Part shown: in pieces, positions 11,601 to 23,039 of the stretch
How positions within the stretch are numbered: position 1 is the first letter of the stretch
Layout: each line of letters opens with the position of its first letter
Source: Schoenoplectus triqueter
Taxonomy: Eukaryota > Streptophyta > Magnoliopsida > Poales > Cyperaceae
DNA length: 64,000 bases
Reading direction: 5' to 3'
Assembly (NCBI GenBank): GCA_964058805.1
Contig: CAXKVV010000040.1
Coordinates: forward strand, 1 to 64,000
The notes under the pieces: model-generated
What the model was told of the DNA's origin: nothing
The model's input: the letters and a program-made list of their open reading frames with translations, nothing else
The model's database searches: none
Program-made: the position numbers and the translations under genes

Positions 11601-12784
11601 ACAGTTGATTCGCTTGCAAGAGGACTACCTACATTGTTTAAAAAAATAAATAAAAAATCATTAGTATTGAAAACTGCATATAAATGCAACCAGAAAGAAT
11701 AGGTTGCGAATCAGATTGCCTTTTTTGGCATTATTTCTTCTCATGAAGTGCCTTGTGGAGTAATAAGATCACAATTTCAGCATCTTGTTAGCACATCTCC
11801 TTCTTGGTTTTAATCAAAAATTGTACAGGAAACTTGATGGCATCCCTTACATTTGTCATATGTGGCAATTATATCTACTTAAAACAAAAGATCAACTGTG
11901 TATAGCAAATAATCCGTATATAGCAAGTATTGTTGTTAATTAATAATAATTTATAATATCTGGTAAAAAACAGTATTTGCTAGGAGTTTTGTATCTGTAT
12001 TTTACGTGCTACCAGTCATTAGTTGTACTGGTACTAAAAAAGGATGCGCAGAAAACCAAAATCCAAAAAGGATGCACAGAAATCCAACTATTTTCTGTCA
12101 AATCTAAAGAGAAAAGGTTATAGATTAGCATAGACCTGACAAAATTTGAAGGGAAGAGGTGGTGGAGTTTTGTCAGCTTGAGAGCTAGGGTTTGAGACGA
12201 GCTTGAGATCAACTTTTAGTCACTGAATTTTGATATTTATCCATATTTGATCTCTCATTATTTTTTCTATTAAAAAATAATTAAAAAACTAACGGAAAAA
12301 TAAATATCATTTCATTTATCCATTTTGCATTTCAGTTATTTTTGACAATAAATACAATTACATTTCAATTACTTTTATGTAAAAACTAATGAAAGTGATC
12401 AAATATAAATAAACATTAAAATTCAGTAACTAAAAACGAATAAATAAAAATTCAATAACCAAATATGAATAAACATCTAAATCCAGTGACATGTCAAAAG
12501 ATTAATCTTATAATATATGCTACAAATTTCCAAAAATATAAGTACATTTCTTTTTTTCTTTTCTTTTCTTTTTTAGTTGCGTTCTTAAACATATAAAAAG
12601 CATCCAACTTAATCAATGTGCAACGATTCATACATAATGCCCTTTGTACAAATGACCTTTTGAACATTAGAACCTAAGTCACTTAATGTACAGTTATATA
12701 TTATAAAGCCTTATATAAAACGATATGCAAATAAAAAAAATAGTCTATAAACATCTTTGATGCCGAGATATGAAAACATAGTTT
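11601..12784. other. No gene seen
   Basis: AT-rich spacer. The open frame at 12009-12212 (minus) shows no protein-like features. Confidence 0.5.
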
Positions 12785-12842
12785 AGTTCACACATGAAGA
12801 ACTTTTTATTCATGTGTTCAATTTTTTCAATTTATAAAATTT
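12785..12842 (+). repeat. Direct repeat, left copy flanking the RLP pseudogene
   Basis: About 58 bp (TTCACACATGAAGAACTTTT onward, through ATTCATGTGTTCAA and TTTATAAAATTT) recurs at 15042-15099 with a few differences. It contains the small palindrome CATGAAGAAC/TTTTTATTCATG. Confidence 0.8.
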
Positions 12843-13136
12843 GAAGACGTTCAGGATTACAATGAACGCTTATAATGCTAAAGAAAAATACAGAAAATGC
12901 ATACCCTGTAATACATGTATCTGTCTCTAAAAGCCCTCAAGGAAGTATATAAAATTAGCTTTATTGCAGATTTTATAATGCAATTGTGCATTCAATCACT
13001 TTAACAGAATGCTAACAAGAAAACTGAACATATATCGGTAAAGCATTACAACTAAAAGATACACAGCTGTTGCACTCCCCAGAATGCTAACAATGTGTTA
13101 AGCAGTTCTTTATTTCAACAATGGCCTTATATATTT

Positions 13137-14958
13137 TCATTGATACAAAACCCCGAAAATAGAACCTATCCACATTGTAATTAAACCTCTTTCTGCCATT
13201 GATACAAAACCCCAAATAACAGATCCAAACCCCACACCAAATCCTACTCCAATGGAAACAAAGAGTCCAACAAAATCAGCAGAAAACTTAGAGTGAAAAA
13301 CCTGATCTGAAAGAGTTGTGCATTAATTGCATTGATAAAGGACTACCACACAACTCGGAATTACCCAAGTAAGAATCATTTGAGAAGGTTGAAAATTGAT
13401 GACCTTGAGGTATTTCTCCAACCAAATTGTTGTATGAGAGATTTAGTGTAGAGAGAAAAAGTGAGAGAGGTGAGCTGTTGAGGAATATGACCTGAAAGCT
13501 GGTTGAAGGAGAGATCCAATGATTCAAGTTGCTCTGAATTTGCAAACCGGGATGGGATCAGCCCTGTTAGTGCATTATGTGACAAGTTAAGCAAATTAAG
13601 CAGCTTTAGTTGTCCAATCTCTTCGGGAACTTCCCCCACAAATTCATTGCTGGACATATCAAGGGAATTAAATATGCCAAGTGATTTTTTTCTAAATCCA
13701 TATCCAACCCTTTGTTACAGTATCCTTGACTACGGGTTACCAACCTACCATAATAAAGGGGATGATCTGTGTACTCACTACTGATAGTGAGAAAACTGCT
13801 GCTTGAATTTGTCATTATAGACTTCAAGTTCTCGAAAAAGCTTTTAGGCAAAGTCCCATTGAAAAGATCTGAAATATAGCAAATATCTTTAGCATGGAAA
13901 ATAAAGAATTATTCATTTTGTCATTGGTTCCTGTATTTGAAAGTGTTCCATAGAACTGATTTGATCTTAAAATAAGAACTTTCATGCTTTTGAGATTTCC
14001 CAACCAACAGAGAAATGTAGAGCATTACAGTTTGTAAGTGATTGGGGCAAACTTGCTTTTATTCCATTTTTACTAAGAATAATTGTCGTAATAAGTGGCA
14101 CCACTCTACTTAAATTGTTATATGAAAGATCAAGTAAAGGTCGCCTTACAAATGGAAATGGGAATCTCACAGTCACAGGTGATGCCATTGTTAGAGAGAG
14201 AAAGATAAAGGAGGTTGGAAACAAACAAAAAAAAACGTGAAGGCAATACAAAAAAAAGGTTGGAAGAGAAATCCACAGCCAATTTGGTATGGCACCATCA
14301 ATTTTATTATTTGAGAGGTCTAGGAAGACAATGTCTTGTCGGTAACTCAAATAATAAAGAAACTTCTTCAAATTGCATGATGTCAGATATAGAGTGCGAA
14401 TATGGGGTCATGAGGCATAGATTGACTTAAGTGAATGAGGGATGGGTCTAATGGGCCGGTTAATGAACAATGTGCCATGCTCAGGTTTTGAAGAGTCGGA
14501 GGAAATTGCAGTGCCCCATTCAGACCCATTAGATGAAATGTTAACACCATCCAATTGAAGAATTTAGAGCTTGGCAAAGTTGGACTGCTCAAAGCCGGTT
14601 TGTGGAAGGGGAATATATTCAAACATGTTGTAAGCAAGGTTGAGGTACCGATCGAAGCGAGGCCAAATTAAATAAAGCGAGTTCAATTTACCAGAGAGAC
14701 GCATGAAGCTCAGGTCGAGTGCTGTCAGTTGACCGGTGCGGAGGTTGCATGTGACCCCATTCCATGTGCAACAGTCTGTGCTTATATTCCATGATTCAAG
14801 CTGGACTGTGTATTGAAAAAATGAAAACCCTGCTTGACTTGAAGCAATGCATGGCACTGGTCAGGAAGACATTGGGCTTGTGTTAGTGTTAGAGAGATGA
14901 TTCTGGTGCAGAAGGATACCAAAACAAGAGATGTACGAAGAAATACATGAAGAGACAT
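13137..14958 (-). pseudogene. LRR receptor-like protein (RLP) pseudogene
   Basis: Parts of a plant RLP can be read in order on the minus strand. A hydrophobic signal-like start (ATG at 14958) is followed by the N-terminal cap with CLPDQCHALLQVKQGF and the WNISTDCCTWNGVTC motif. Then come LRRs (LTALDLSFMRLSG, FLDLSNNKIDGAIPNWLW, LLDLSYNNLS) and the conserved last repeats [47 protein letters not shown] and [18 protein letters not shown]. The C-cap is NSELCGSPL. After a frameshift near 13280 come a membrane helix (FVSIGVGFGVGFGSVIWG) and a short tail ending at 13137. The parts lie in different frames and the whole is about 1.8 kb, where an intact RLP needs roughly 2.5-3 kb, so LRRs have been lost. 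Intact relatives are cell-surface immune or developmental receptors. This copy cannot make one. Confidence 0.85.
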
Positions 14959-15041
14959 TAATTCTAGGTGAGAGAAAAGGAGCCTGCAACTGCAGAAGGT
15001 GGATGTATGGACTGGAGAACTTTTTATTCAATGTTATGGTA

Positions 15042-15099
15042 GTTTACACATGAAGAACTTTTTATTCATGTGTTCAATTTTTTTTAATTTATAAAATTT
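15042..15099 (+). repeat. Direct repeat, right copy flanking the RLP pseudogene
   Basis: Second copy of the 12785-12842 sequence. It lies about 85 bp upstream of the pseudogene's start codon, while the other copy lies about 300 bp beyond its end. A partial echo (GAGAACTTTTTATTCAATG) occurs at 15015-15033. Confidence 0.8.
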
Positions 15100-15817
15100 A
15101 CTATTGATATTCATGACACAATTCTTTTTTTATTCCCTGCTACTTTAATTTTTTTTTACAGAAAAAGTGTATTTTCTTCATAGAAAGAATTAATGAGATA
15201 ATTATACCTAGCTACTGTTTCCAAGTTCCTCTTTTAATAAATTGCTCGTCACTCTAATAAAACAAAAATGACGACGATGATACGGACACCTGCTGCTTAT
15301 AATTGCACTTTATTGTCATATCTATTACAATTACAATTACTAATTAATTATTATTTTAAGCAGAGCGTGTTCTCAATTTTATAACGCTAGCCAGAACTCC
15401 GATTCTCTTGCGTTGTTCTGCTTTAATTTTTCTGACAAGTATTATAACGATAGGCACACATAATGCCTCGGATCCAAAAAAAAAATACATACATATATAT
15501 ATATATATATATATCCTTACTAATTGAAAAAGAAAATATATCTGAAACATCTATCTGTCTTTTGAAGTAATGCAAATCGTTGGATCAAAGATGATTGAAC
15601 TCGACATCTGTCACATGAAGTTCAGCCGCCACATGACGCAGTTACTGTACTAATTTCCATACAAACACGTAAATCACAAATCCAACTACTCCTCGCGCCT
15701 TAACTTGTTTTCTTTTTTAACCTAAAAATTGGCAATTAGTTACTTAATAAACAGACAGAACAATGTTTGGGAAATTATTATACACCATTTAACTTATTAT
15801 TTTTTCCTTTTATAATA
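15100..15817. other. No gene seen; short (AT)n run
   Basis: AT-rich spacer with a TATATA run at about 15490-15512. Nothing else was recognised. Confidence 0.5.
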
Positions 15818-16183
15818 GGGCATGATCACTTGATAATGACTATCTTAACAATCTTGATAATGAATTTTCAAATAAAAATGAAAAAAATTATAAAAATAAA
15901 AAAGTTTATAAATATATTTTTATACTTATGGATTGATAGTGTATGTCATTTTATTATCATTTGATGGTGTATCAAAGATCGTTAAATGAGAACCATTATA
16001 AATTGCATAATTCTTTTATGGTCTTTAATAGATCATCAAATGACAATGAAATTACATGAAATTTGAACCAATCCATAAATTTAAAAAAAATTATAAAAAA
16101 AGTTATATTTTTAATTTTCATATTTATTTTAAAATTTATTATTAAAATTGTCAAGATTACTCATTTTCAAAGCATCCTCCCCC
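15818..16183. mobile_element. MITE with ~60 bp TIRs (family 1, copy 1)
   Basis: The left end GGGCATGATCACTTGATAAT pairs with the complement of the right end, which ends CATTTTCAAAGCATCCTCCC. Both arms continue with CTTG(A/G)(T/C)AAT(G/T)(A/T)ATTTT and AAATAAA. The flanks share ATAATA, a possible TSD in low-complexity sequence. The same family occurs in the CBP60 gene intron at 49054-49434. It is non-coding. Confidence 0.6.
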
Positions 16184-16924
16184 ATAATAATAGATAGACA
16201 TCATCTATTAATTATAGGAAGAACCCATGAAAAATGAGGGCACAATTTCTTTTTGTTTTTTAAATTAGCTCTGCGGGCCAGCCAATGAAAACAGCACAGG
16301 AATATTGTGGATTGAAATGGCAACCACCAGTACCTGGACAGAGGGGTAAAGAAGTCACAAGTCCATGTCACGGCTGTTAACGGGCACCTGTCAATGTCCT
16401 ATTCTGGTTTGTAGTTTGTGCGCCAACAAAGATGAGAGATCCGACATAACCATCACTTCGGTGCTTTACGGGTACACTCTTCACGGATTTTTATTTTAGA
16501 TCCGAGCTCAGCTTACCATACTATTCAGGTTTATGTTTGGTACCTACGTTTCCTAAACGTAAAACGTTGTTTTCGACTTTCTATATTTACTGTTTATTGA
16601 GACTCTGACAGCCAGTTATCCATCACATCAAAGCAACAAACTATTAGACGCACAAATATACCGGGTTTGAATCCGAACCCGAATGCTTAAAAAAAACGTC
16701 CCCAGTTGATGTTATTATTCTTAAATTCTTTGCGTTCGCTGGGGCGGGGTAGGGATGGTAATTTTGTCCGCTGTCGTCCGGATTTGTCTCGGTCTAACGT
16801 TAATCCTCTGATTCTGTCAGTGAACAGATAGAATCGAGCTGGACCATCCTACGGACAGGAACGAGTATAGATTTAAGGTTAGACCCGTCCATCCAATCTG
16901 AAATAGTTATATAGAAAGAGTATA
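16184..16924. other. No gene seen; possible hAT fragment
   Basis: The stretch 16750-16900 begins TAGGGATGGTAATTTTGTCC and carries GGATTTGTC/GACCCGTCC-like words typical of plant hAT MITEs, but no matching second end is visible. It may be truncated. Confidence 0.35.
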
Positions 16925-17317
16925 TCTGATTATGATGTTTTGCAAAACACAGAGGTATTGTGTGTTTTGCGTTATATTTTTAATTTTAAATCATAAATGA
17001 TTGATCTGAACCATTCAATCTAATATTCATATAAAATCTATTAGTAAACCAAATTTTATATTTTTTTAGTTTTTTTGCTATTTTTTCTGATGAGGAAAAA
17101 ATGACTTGATCTGAGAATTTTGGTTCATCCAAAAATGATGAATTTCCTCCTATTCAAAAAAATAACAAATAAATTTCAAAAAACATAAAATTTAATTTAC
17201 CAATAGATTTTGATATAGAGATTAGATTGAGCGGTTTGAATTGATCATTTCTGACTTAAAATTAATAATAGAGTGCAAAGTACACAACGTTCTTGTGCTT
17301 TGCAAAGCACCATTGCC

Positions 17318-17320
<3 letters not shown>
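16925..17320. mobile_element. Foldback element copy 1, next to a (TA)n tract
   Basis: The two halves are inverted repeats of about 135 bp. The outer part reads TGTTTTGCAAAACACAGAGG on the left and GGTGCTTTGCAAAGCACAAG on the complement of the right. Inner parts share ATTTTTAATTTTAAATCA, CATTCAATCTAAT and AAATCTATTAGTAAAC. The unique centre is about 110 bp (CTGATGAGGAAAAAATGAC ...). Directly after it lies (TA)13 at about 17324-17349, and TATAT precedes it. It is non-coding. Confidence 0.85.
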
Positions 17321-17349
<29 letters not shown>

Positions 17350-17350
17350 C
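17321..17350. repeat. (TA)n microsatellite
   Basis: Uninterrupted TA dinucleotides directly beside foldback copy 1. Confidence 0.9.
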
Positions 17351-17815
17351 TAGCTATATACCCGCGCGTTGCAGCAGGCTCTTTTATTTAAACATTAAAA
17401 TACTATAAAATAAAAAATTCACATTTATTTAATATTAAATTATAAATTCACCAAATTATAGAGAAAACTTATAATAAAGACTATATTTAATCTTGGATGA
17501 CATTTTTGCACAATATGAATTAATGATTCATGATTTTTATGGCAAGAAAAGTAAATTATTCTAACATATATTATCACCATTAATTTTTTACCAAATATGC
17601 ATAAGGTTTCTAAATAAAAAAACAATATTATGGAAATAATAGTATTTAATGGAAAGAAATGGAGAGAAAGAGGGGATCAATAGACACGATCACATACGTT
17701 CGATCAATTAAAAATAAATATTAGCCGTCTAATTGAGGGATAAAATTGGTATAATAAAAAATCACCATGACAAAAAATGGACCCTCCAATTCTTAGATGC
17801 TTTATATAATAGTAC

Positions 17816-17818
<3 letters not shown>
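17351..17818. other. No gene seen between foldback copies
   Basis: AT-rich spacer without a recognisable feature. Confidence 0.5.

Positions 17819-17862
<44 letters not shown>
17819..17862. repeat. (TA)n microsatellite, 21-22 units
   Basis: Uninterrupted TA repeats that end exactly where foldback copy 2 begins. Confidence 0.95.
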
Positions 17863-17865
<3 letters not shown>

Positions 17866-18264
17866 CGACTGTGGTGTTTTGCAAAGCATAGAGGCGTTGT
17901 GTGCTTTGCGCTCTATTTTTAATTTCAAGTCAGAAATAATCGATCCGAACCGTTCAATCTAATCTTCATATAAAAATCTATTAGTAAACCAAATTTTATA
18001 TTTTTTTAGAATTTTTTTTGCTAATTTTTCTGATGAGGAGAAAATGACTTGATCTGAGAATTCTGGTTCATCCAAAAATGACGGTTTTCCCCCTATCCAA
18101 AAAAATAATAAATAAATTCCAAAAAATATGAAATTTAGTTTACTAATAGATTTTGATATGAACATTAGATTGAGCAGTTCAGATCGATCATTTCTAACTT
18201 AAAATTAATAATAGAGCGTAAATCACATAACGCTCTTGTGCTTTGCAAAGCACCATAGCATAAT
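17863..18264. mobile_element. Foldback element copy 2, between (TA)n and (CT)n(TA)n
   Basis: Same family, orientation and architecture as the copy at 16925-17320, with many single-base differences (GTTTTGCAAAGCATAGAGGC on the left, TTGTGCTTTGCAAAGCACCA on the right). It is bounded on the left by (TA)n and on the right by (CT)9 followed by (TA)10 (18265-18302). No coding frame is present. Both copies beside TA repeats suggest preferred insertion into microsatellites. Confidence 0.85.

Positions 18265-18302
<38 letters not shown>
18265..18302. repeat. (CT)n(TA)n compound microsatellite
   Basis: CT repeats followed by TA repeats, directly right of foldback copy 2. Confidence 0.95.
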
Positions 18303-20970
18303 ATTTATTTATATCTATACTTATATTTTATATATTTATACATATTATATCAATATGTTTTAAAAATTATGTAGAATCTTAATATCACTTAAATTATATT
18401 AAATATTTAGTTATGATATTATTATATGAATAGAAACACTAATATTTTCGAAACATTTAAATATAAATAATGTAATTCAAAAGATATTTTGATATCTTTT
18501 TGGCTATATCTTTTAACTCAAAATTTCAATCGATACAAAATTAAATTCTCTAAAACCATGACAACTATATCTATTATTTTTATATTTTGAGCTCTTTTAA
18601 AATAAAACATATTAATCTCAGAAATTCGTATTTATGAAATTTAACTACTAAATTTTTTCAAATCTCTAAATATATTTTTAATCACAAATTTATACTGAAA
18701 AATCATATTAAGATGAGATAAAATTCTATAAATTCATAATAATAATATCTATAAATTTAGTATTTTTAAGTTTTTTTAATTTTAAAATCTAAAGCGCTCA
18801 AAAATGTACATTACTCAGATTATTTTAAATAATTACACTGTAGAAATGGACCTAAACGGACTAAATCGGATCAGAAAAAATTAACTCACAAGTAGGACGG
18901 ATCAAAATTTTTAGGTTGAGAGATATAAATCAAACATGATAAATGTAATTTTAATAAACACTTTGCCTACCTCGCTCATTATCATTCGTAACAAGGGTGC
19001 CTCTCTCATTTCTTTGCAAACATTTCCCTGGACGTGGTTCAATATTGACCTTCATAAACGAAAATGGTGTCCTGAGTAACGACTAGCGAATAATCATCAT
19101 GGAACGGTCCAAGCAATTATTATACACCTTTTGACGAAAGGAAGAAAAAGGTCCAAAGGTGGACAGGTCACAGGAGTGATGGCCCCCTACTGCCTTGCAC
19201 GTGCCACGTTTTATCTGTCCGATTCCCTAGGCAACATGGTAAAATTCCCGTGCAATTGGTGTTGTAAACCGCACATTTTGAATGATGTTATCTCGATCTG
19301 GTCTATGTAAACCTACCTGCGTGACAAGTTGACAGGTAAACAATTTTTTAAATAATTTCAATATCAAAAGTTAATACATCATCATAGGGAGTGTTTGGTA
19401 CTTTGGTTAGTGCCCCTGCCTCGTGGGAAAAAAAAATGTGCATTTGGTATTAAGATATTAAACTTTCATTTATAATGCAGACTTAGTCGTTTGAACTTCT
19501 ACAAAAGAAACTAAGATATTAAACTTTCATTTATAGCAAAGTAGTTCCTTTTTTTTCAAAATAACTCAGATAAGTTTGTTAGATCCTAAATTTACAAGAA
19601 AAAAATTGTTAGATCTTTAACTTCTCGTAACATTATTGGATTAAAAAAACTTTTCTTGAGATAATTAAATTAGTTTTATATGTTAATTATCAGAAAACAT
19701 CAACTTCGATTTAATTAAAAGTTCTCGACTAAATTAGTACAAATGAAGTTTCAGATTCAATAATTGGATTGTTTGGTATAAAACGAGCAAAATTAACTGC
19801 GGAGACAGACGGAGTCTAACTCAAACAATCAATGAATAAATATTAAGTGGGAGTGTGAGACGCTCTATTTACGTTTTTTTAATAGAGCTCTCTTATTTTT
19901 ATTTTACTTTTTATATTTTCCTTCCAATTGGATTAGTATTTTAGTCTCCCGTGTGATTGTTACTGAAATATCCATGATATATTCAATATCAAAATAATAG
20001 TTTCAATTCCTTCAAACAAACAAAACTTGAATATAAAATTATTAATAAATAAATAACATTGATGTTTTTTTTATCACATTATAATTAAATACGATACATC
20101 AAATATTCCAAAATTAAAAATCTACATTCACTTTTGTATATATTTCAGTGCAAATCTTAAAAAAATAATTTGTCGAGGGATATAATAGATATTTTACATT
20201 ATCAGACACTAAAACACTGGACACCTCTAATACATACGCTCTTTATAATATAATATAGATATTTCAGTTTTAAATTTTGAGTTATTAAAATTTTAAAAAT
20301 TGAAAACATGATGGAGACACGGAAAATAAAGACATTTGAACCATCATTATAATTTAATATGGATTATTACACATTGTATTTTATATTCATTTTTTCATGT
20401 TTAAATTAATATTCGTAACTATCACATGCACTTAATTGAGGGAGCAAATCTGCTGCTCAGAAATTAGGCGAGCAGGAAGCTGCTCATAAATCAGATGGTG
20501 GACGAGGAGATCACCATAGCGTCAAATAGAGAAACGTCGTCAGATGAGTTACGAGCAGGACGCGGCTCGGATGATTTACGAGCAACAGATTTCGCGTCCT
20601 TAATTGATTATCCAATATAATTATGTTTTATTAAAAAGTTGTACCAATATTTTTTTATGGCGCCATTGATGATAAAATCTCGGGTCCTTTCCTTTTGAAT
20701 TCTATATACATAATTTATCCACCTTAAATTTGTACAGAAATGTATATTTTACGCAGGTTTAAAGTCAAGTTCAGTATTGGCCAATCATGGTCATATTACA
20801 GCGTGAAAATGTGTATTTTGAAATTAGAAGGTCGTATCTAGAAAATCCCACTTAACTACGATTCTCTAACTTAACCCATAAAGTAATCCCAGTACAAAGT
20901 ACAAACTATAACAGACAACAAGCATCTCATCAACTCGACCGCAAAACACTCGTTTTTCTCCGCTCTCCTC
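18303..20970. other. No gene seen
   Basis: Strongly AT-rich spacer of 2.7 kb. The repeated phrase AAGATATTAAACTTTCATTTATA occurs at 19444 and 19511, a local duplication. A less AT-rich stretch at 20440-20600 has no useful open frame. The last few hundred bases presumably hold the promoter of the gene at 21070, but I see no decisive element. Confidence 0.45.
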
Positions 20971-20996
20971 CTAGAGAGAGAGAGAGAGAGAGAGAG
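20971..20996 (+). repeat. (GA)n microsatellite in probable 5' leader
   Basis: About 13 GA units followed by more GAGA-rich sequence to 21040, just upstream of the 21070 start codon. GA-rich leaders are common in plant genes. Confidence 0.9.
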
Positions 20997-21069
20997 TGAG
21001 AGACAGAGGAACAGAGAGAATCACAGAGACAGAGAGAGAGTGGCGGCTCACAGAAACCCACGATACAAA

Positions 21070-21546
21070 ATGGCGGCGCTACAGCGATTCAAGCTCCTTG
21101 CCACGCGGTGCACAGCGGCTCCGCCTCCCAGCCCATCTCGGAGCCCCGCTCCGCCTTGTTTCCGCCTCCACCGCCACCGCCGCCACTACCTTAAGAAGAA
21201 AACCAAAACCCTGCGTCGTCTCATCTCCTCCCCGGAGCCGGACCCCTTCCCAATCGACCATTTGGACCATGATACAGATCCGGACCCGGATCCGGACTCT
21301 TATCGGGAGGAAGGAGGAGAGGAGGAGAAAAAGGGCCTGTTGAGGGATAACAGCCGTACGTTGAGGGATCTGTTTGTGTCGTCGCCAAAGGGGAAGGAAG
21401 GGGACGGCGGAGGCGGCAGTGGCGGCGCCGTCGGAAGAGGTGTCCCCTCTGTCGGAGGTAGAGGTAGCGGATGGAGATTCCTTTCAGTAAGGAATCGGTT
21501 GCTAAGACGAGCTTGGAGACCTGTGCTGGTTGCTATTCCTGAATAA
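21070..21546 (+). CDS. Conserved small plant protein of unknown function (intronless)
   Basis: Single open frame of 158 residues beginning MAALQRFKLLATRC. The frame is open upstream to 21040, but that position is a GTG. The ATG at 21070 starts the MAALQRFKLLATQC-like N-terminus that I recall from a family of small uncharacterised plant proteins. The protein is basic at the start (HRHRRHYLKKKTKTLRRL), then acidic (DHDTDPDPDPD, EEGGEEEE), has a glycine-rich stretch (GDGGGGSGGAVGRG), and ends with WRFLSVRNRLLRRAWRPVLV. It shows no membrane helix or catalytic motif. GC content is far above the surroundings, as expected of a real exon. The N-terminus could be an organellar targeting signal, which is inference. 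No function is assigned. Confidence 0.75.
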   Translation: MAALQRFKLLATRCTAAPPPSPSRSPAPPCFRLHRHRRHYLKKKTKTLRRLISSPEPDPFPIDHLDHDTDPDPDPDSYREEGGEEEKKGLLRDNSRTLRDLFVSSPKGKEGDGGGGSGGAVGRGVPSVGGRGSGWRFLSVRNRLLRRAWRPVLVAIPE

Positions 21547-23039
21547 ACTCGGAATTGCAATTCCACTGTTGTTCGTTGTTCTCGAATTGGAATTCCATTT
21601 TCCGTAGCGACAAAGAGGGAGCAAGTATCAGGTTCCTCTTCGGCGTTCTCCTTAAATATATTCGTGTGGCGAGTGGTTCCGGGACAAGATCTTGTTGTTC
21701 GATTGGTGAAACGGCTTGTGTGATGTGTGGGGCCGAGGGTTCAGTTAATGCGACATATTATGTCATATATGTATGGTATCTTGAATGAGGCTATGAACGT
21801 ATAGAGATTGCGATGTAAAGTGTGGATGAGAGAGAGGTAGAATTGACGGGTGCTTGGATTTCATTTGTTGCTTTGGCTTTTTCTTTTTTTACTCTTTTGT
21901 TGACTGTATGTATTTCAGCATCCTGTGTGGTGTAAATATTTTTTCATCTGATTGTAACTTCGATAACTGAAAATAACTGGGGTCTCCAAGTTGTAAACTT
22001 TGATGTCATGCACTCATGCTGCGTATAATTCCTATTTTTCATTAAATTAATTTAAAAAATGAAAAGTGTGCTGACGAATTGCAGTACTTAGTCTTGAAAG
22101 GTGCAGATGCACGTTCAAAGTAATTGTTTGTTCTTCAATTATTTTATTTACACATGAATATTATATTATATTTTAAACATCAATATTTGTATTTGGATCG
22201 AGTGGAAAGAAGAACAAATCTTAAGGTTGAATGTAAATCCGTATTGAGTAATTTTTGAGATTACTCACGTTTCCACGGTAGTTATGAGATCTAGGTATTT
22301 CATGGTCGGGATTTTCTTGGAGTGCTAGAGACAGTCCTGCGCGATGACAGAGATGCTTCGCTGCATTTGCATGTGAGTCGAGTAGTTGTTTATTTATTTT
22401 GGAGTTTTATTTGAGAGGTTTGCAACCCATTCCGATGGAGCCAGCCCCCGTCGATGCAGGCGTTGTACTCTTTTGTTCATTCTGGACCGTTTGGTCATTT
22501 ATTTATATTTATTATTGTTTCGTTTATTTTGTGGTTGTATTATTTTATTCTTTTAGCCTTCCGTACGCATGTCTCGTCGTGCACGTGGCGGGATTAGATA
22601 CTCATAATCTGATTTATTTATTCTAGGGTGCGACAGTTATTGTCATAAAATAATTATATGAAAGCTATTTTCTTTAGATAGAAGCAATGTCAAGTTCTTA
22701 ATTAATTAATGTCATAATCGCATCATATATTTGAGAGTTTAGGGATCAAAAGGTCAATTCTTCATTTTTCATTAATAAAATATCTTTTCTTACAAAAAAT
22801 ATCTCGAAACAGGCATGATATTAAGTTAGCTTCTATGAATTTTAACTGTTCATGAAGAGATAAAACTATATTTTATTGCCAGCAGCATTTTCCAAAATTT
22901 GCGTGGTGCCATGCAATAAAACATAAAAAGATGTTAAGACCATGATCAACATTCATTAATTTACTTACGGATGTTATGATATACGGAGCAATGGAGATGG
23001 AGAAAAGTTCGTGAAAAAAAATTGTGTTCCGATGTAATA
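21547..23039. other. 3' region of the small gene, then no gene seen
   Basis: 21547-22050 probably contains the 3' untranslated region; AT content rises steadily and no strong single polyadenylation signal stands out. 22250-22640 is less AT-rich but has no protein-like frame. Confidence 0.4.

Noticed and set aside
21079..21566. Minus-strand frames of 63 and 88 residues opposite the 21070 gene
   Set aside because: Open only because of high GC content. The plus strand has the conserved MAALQRFKLLAT start.
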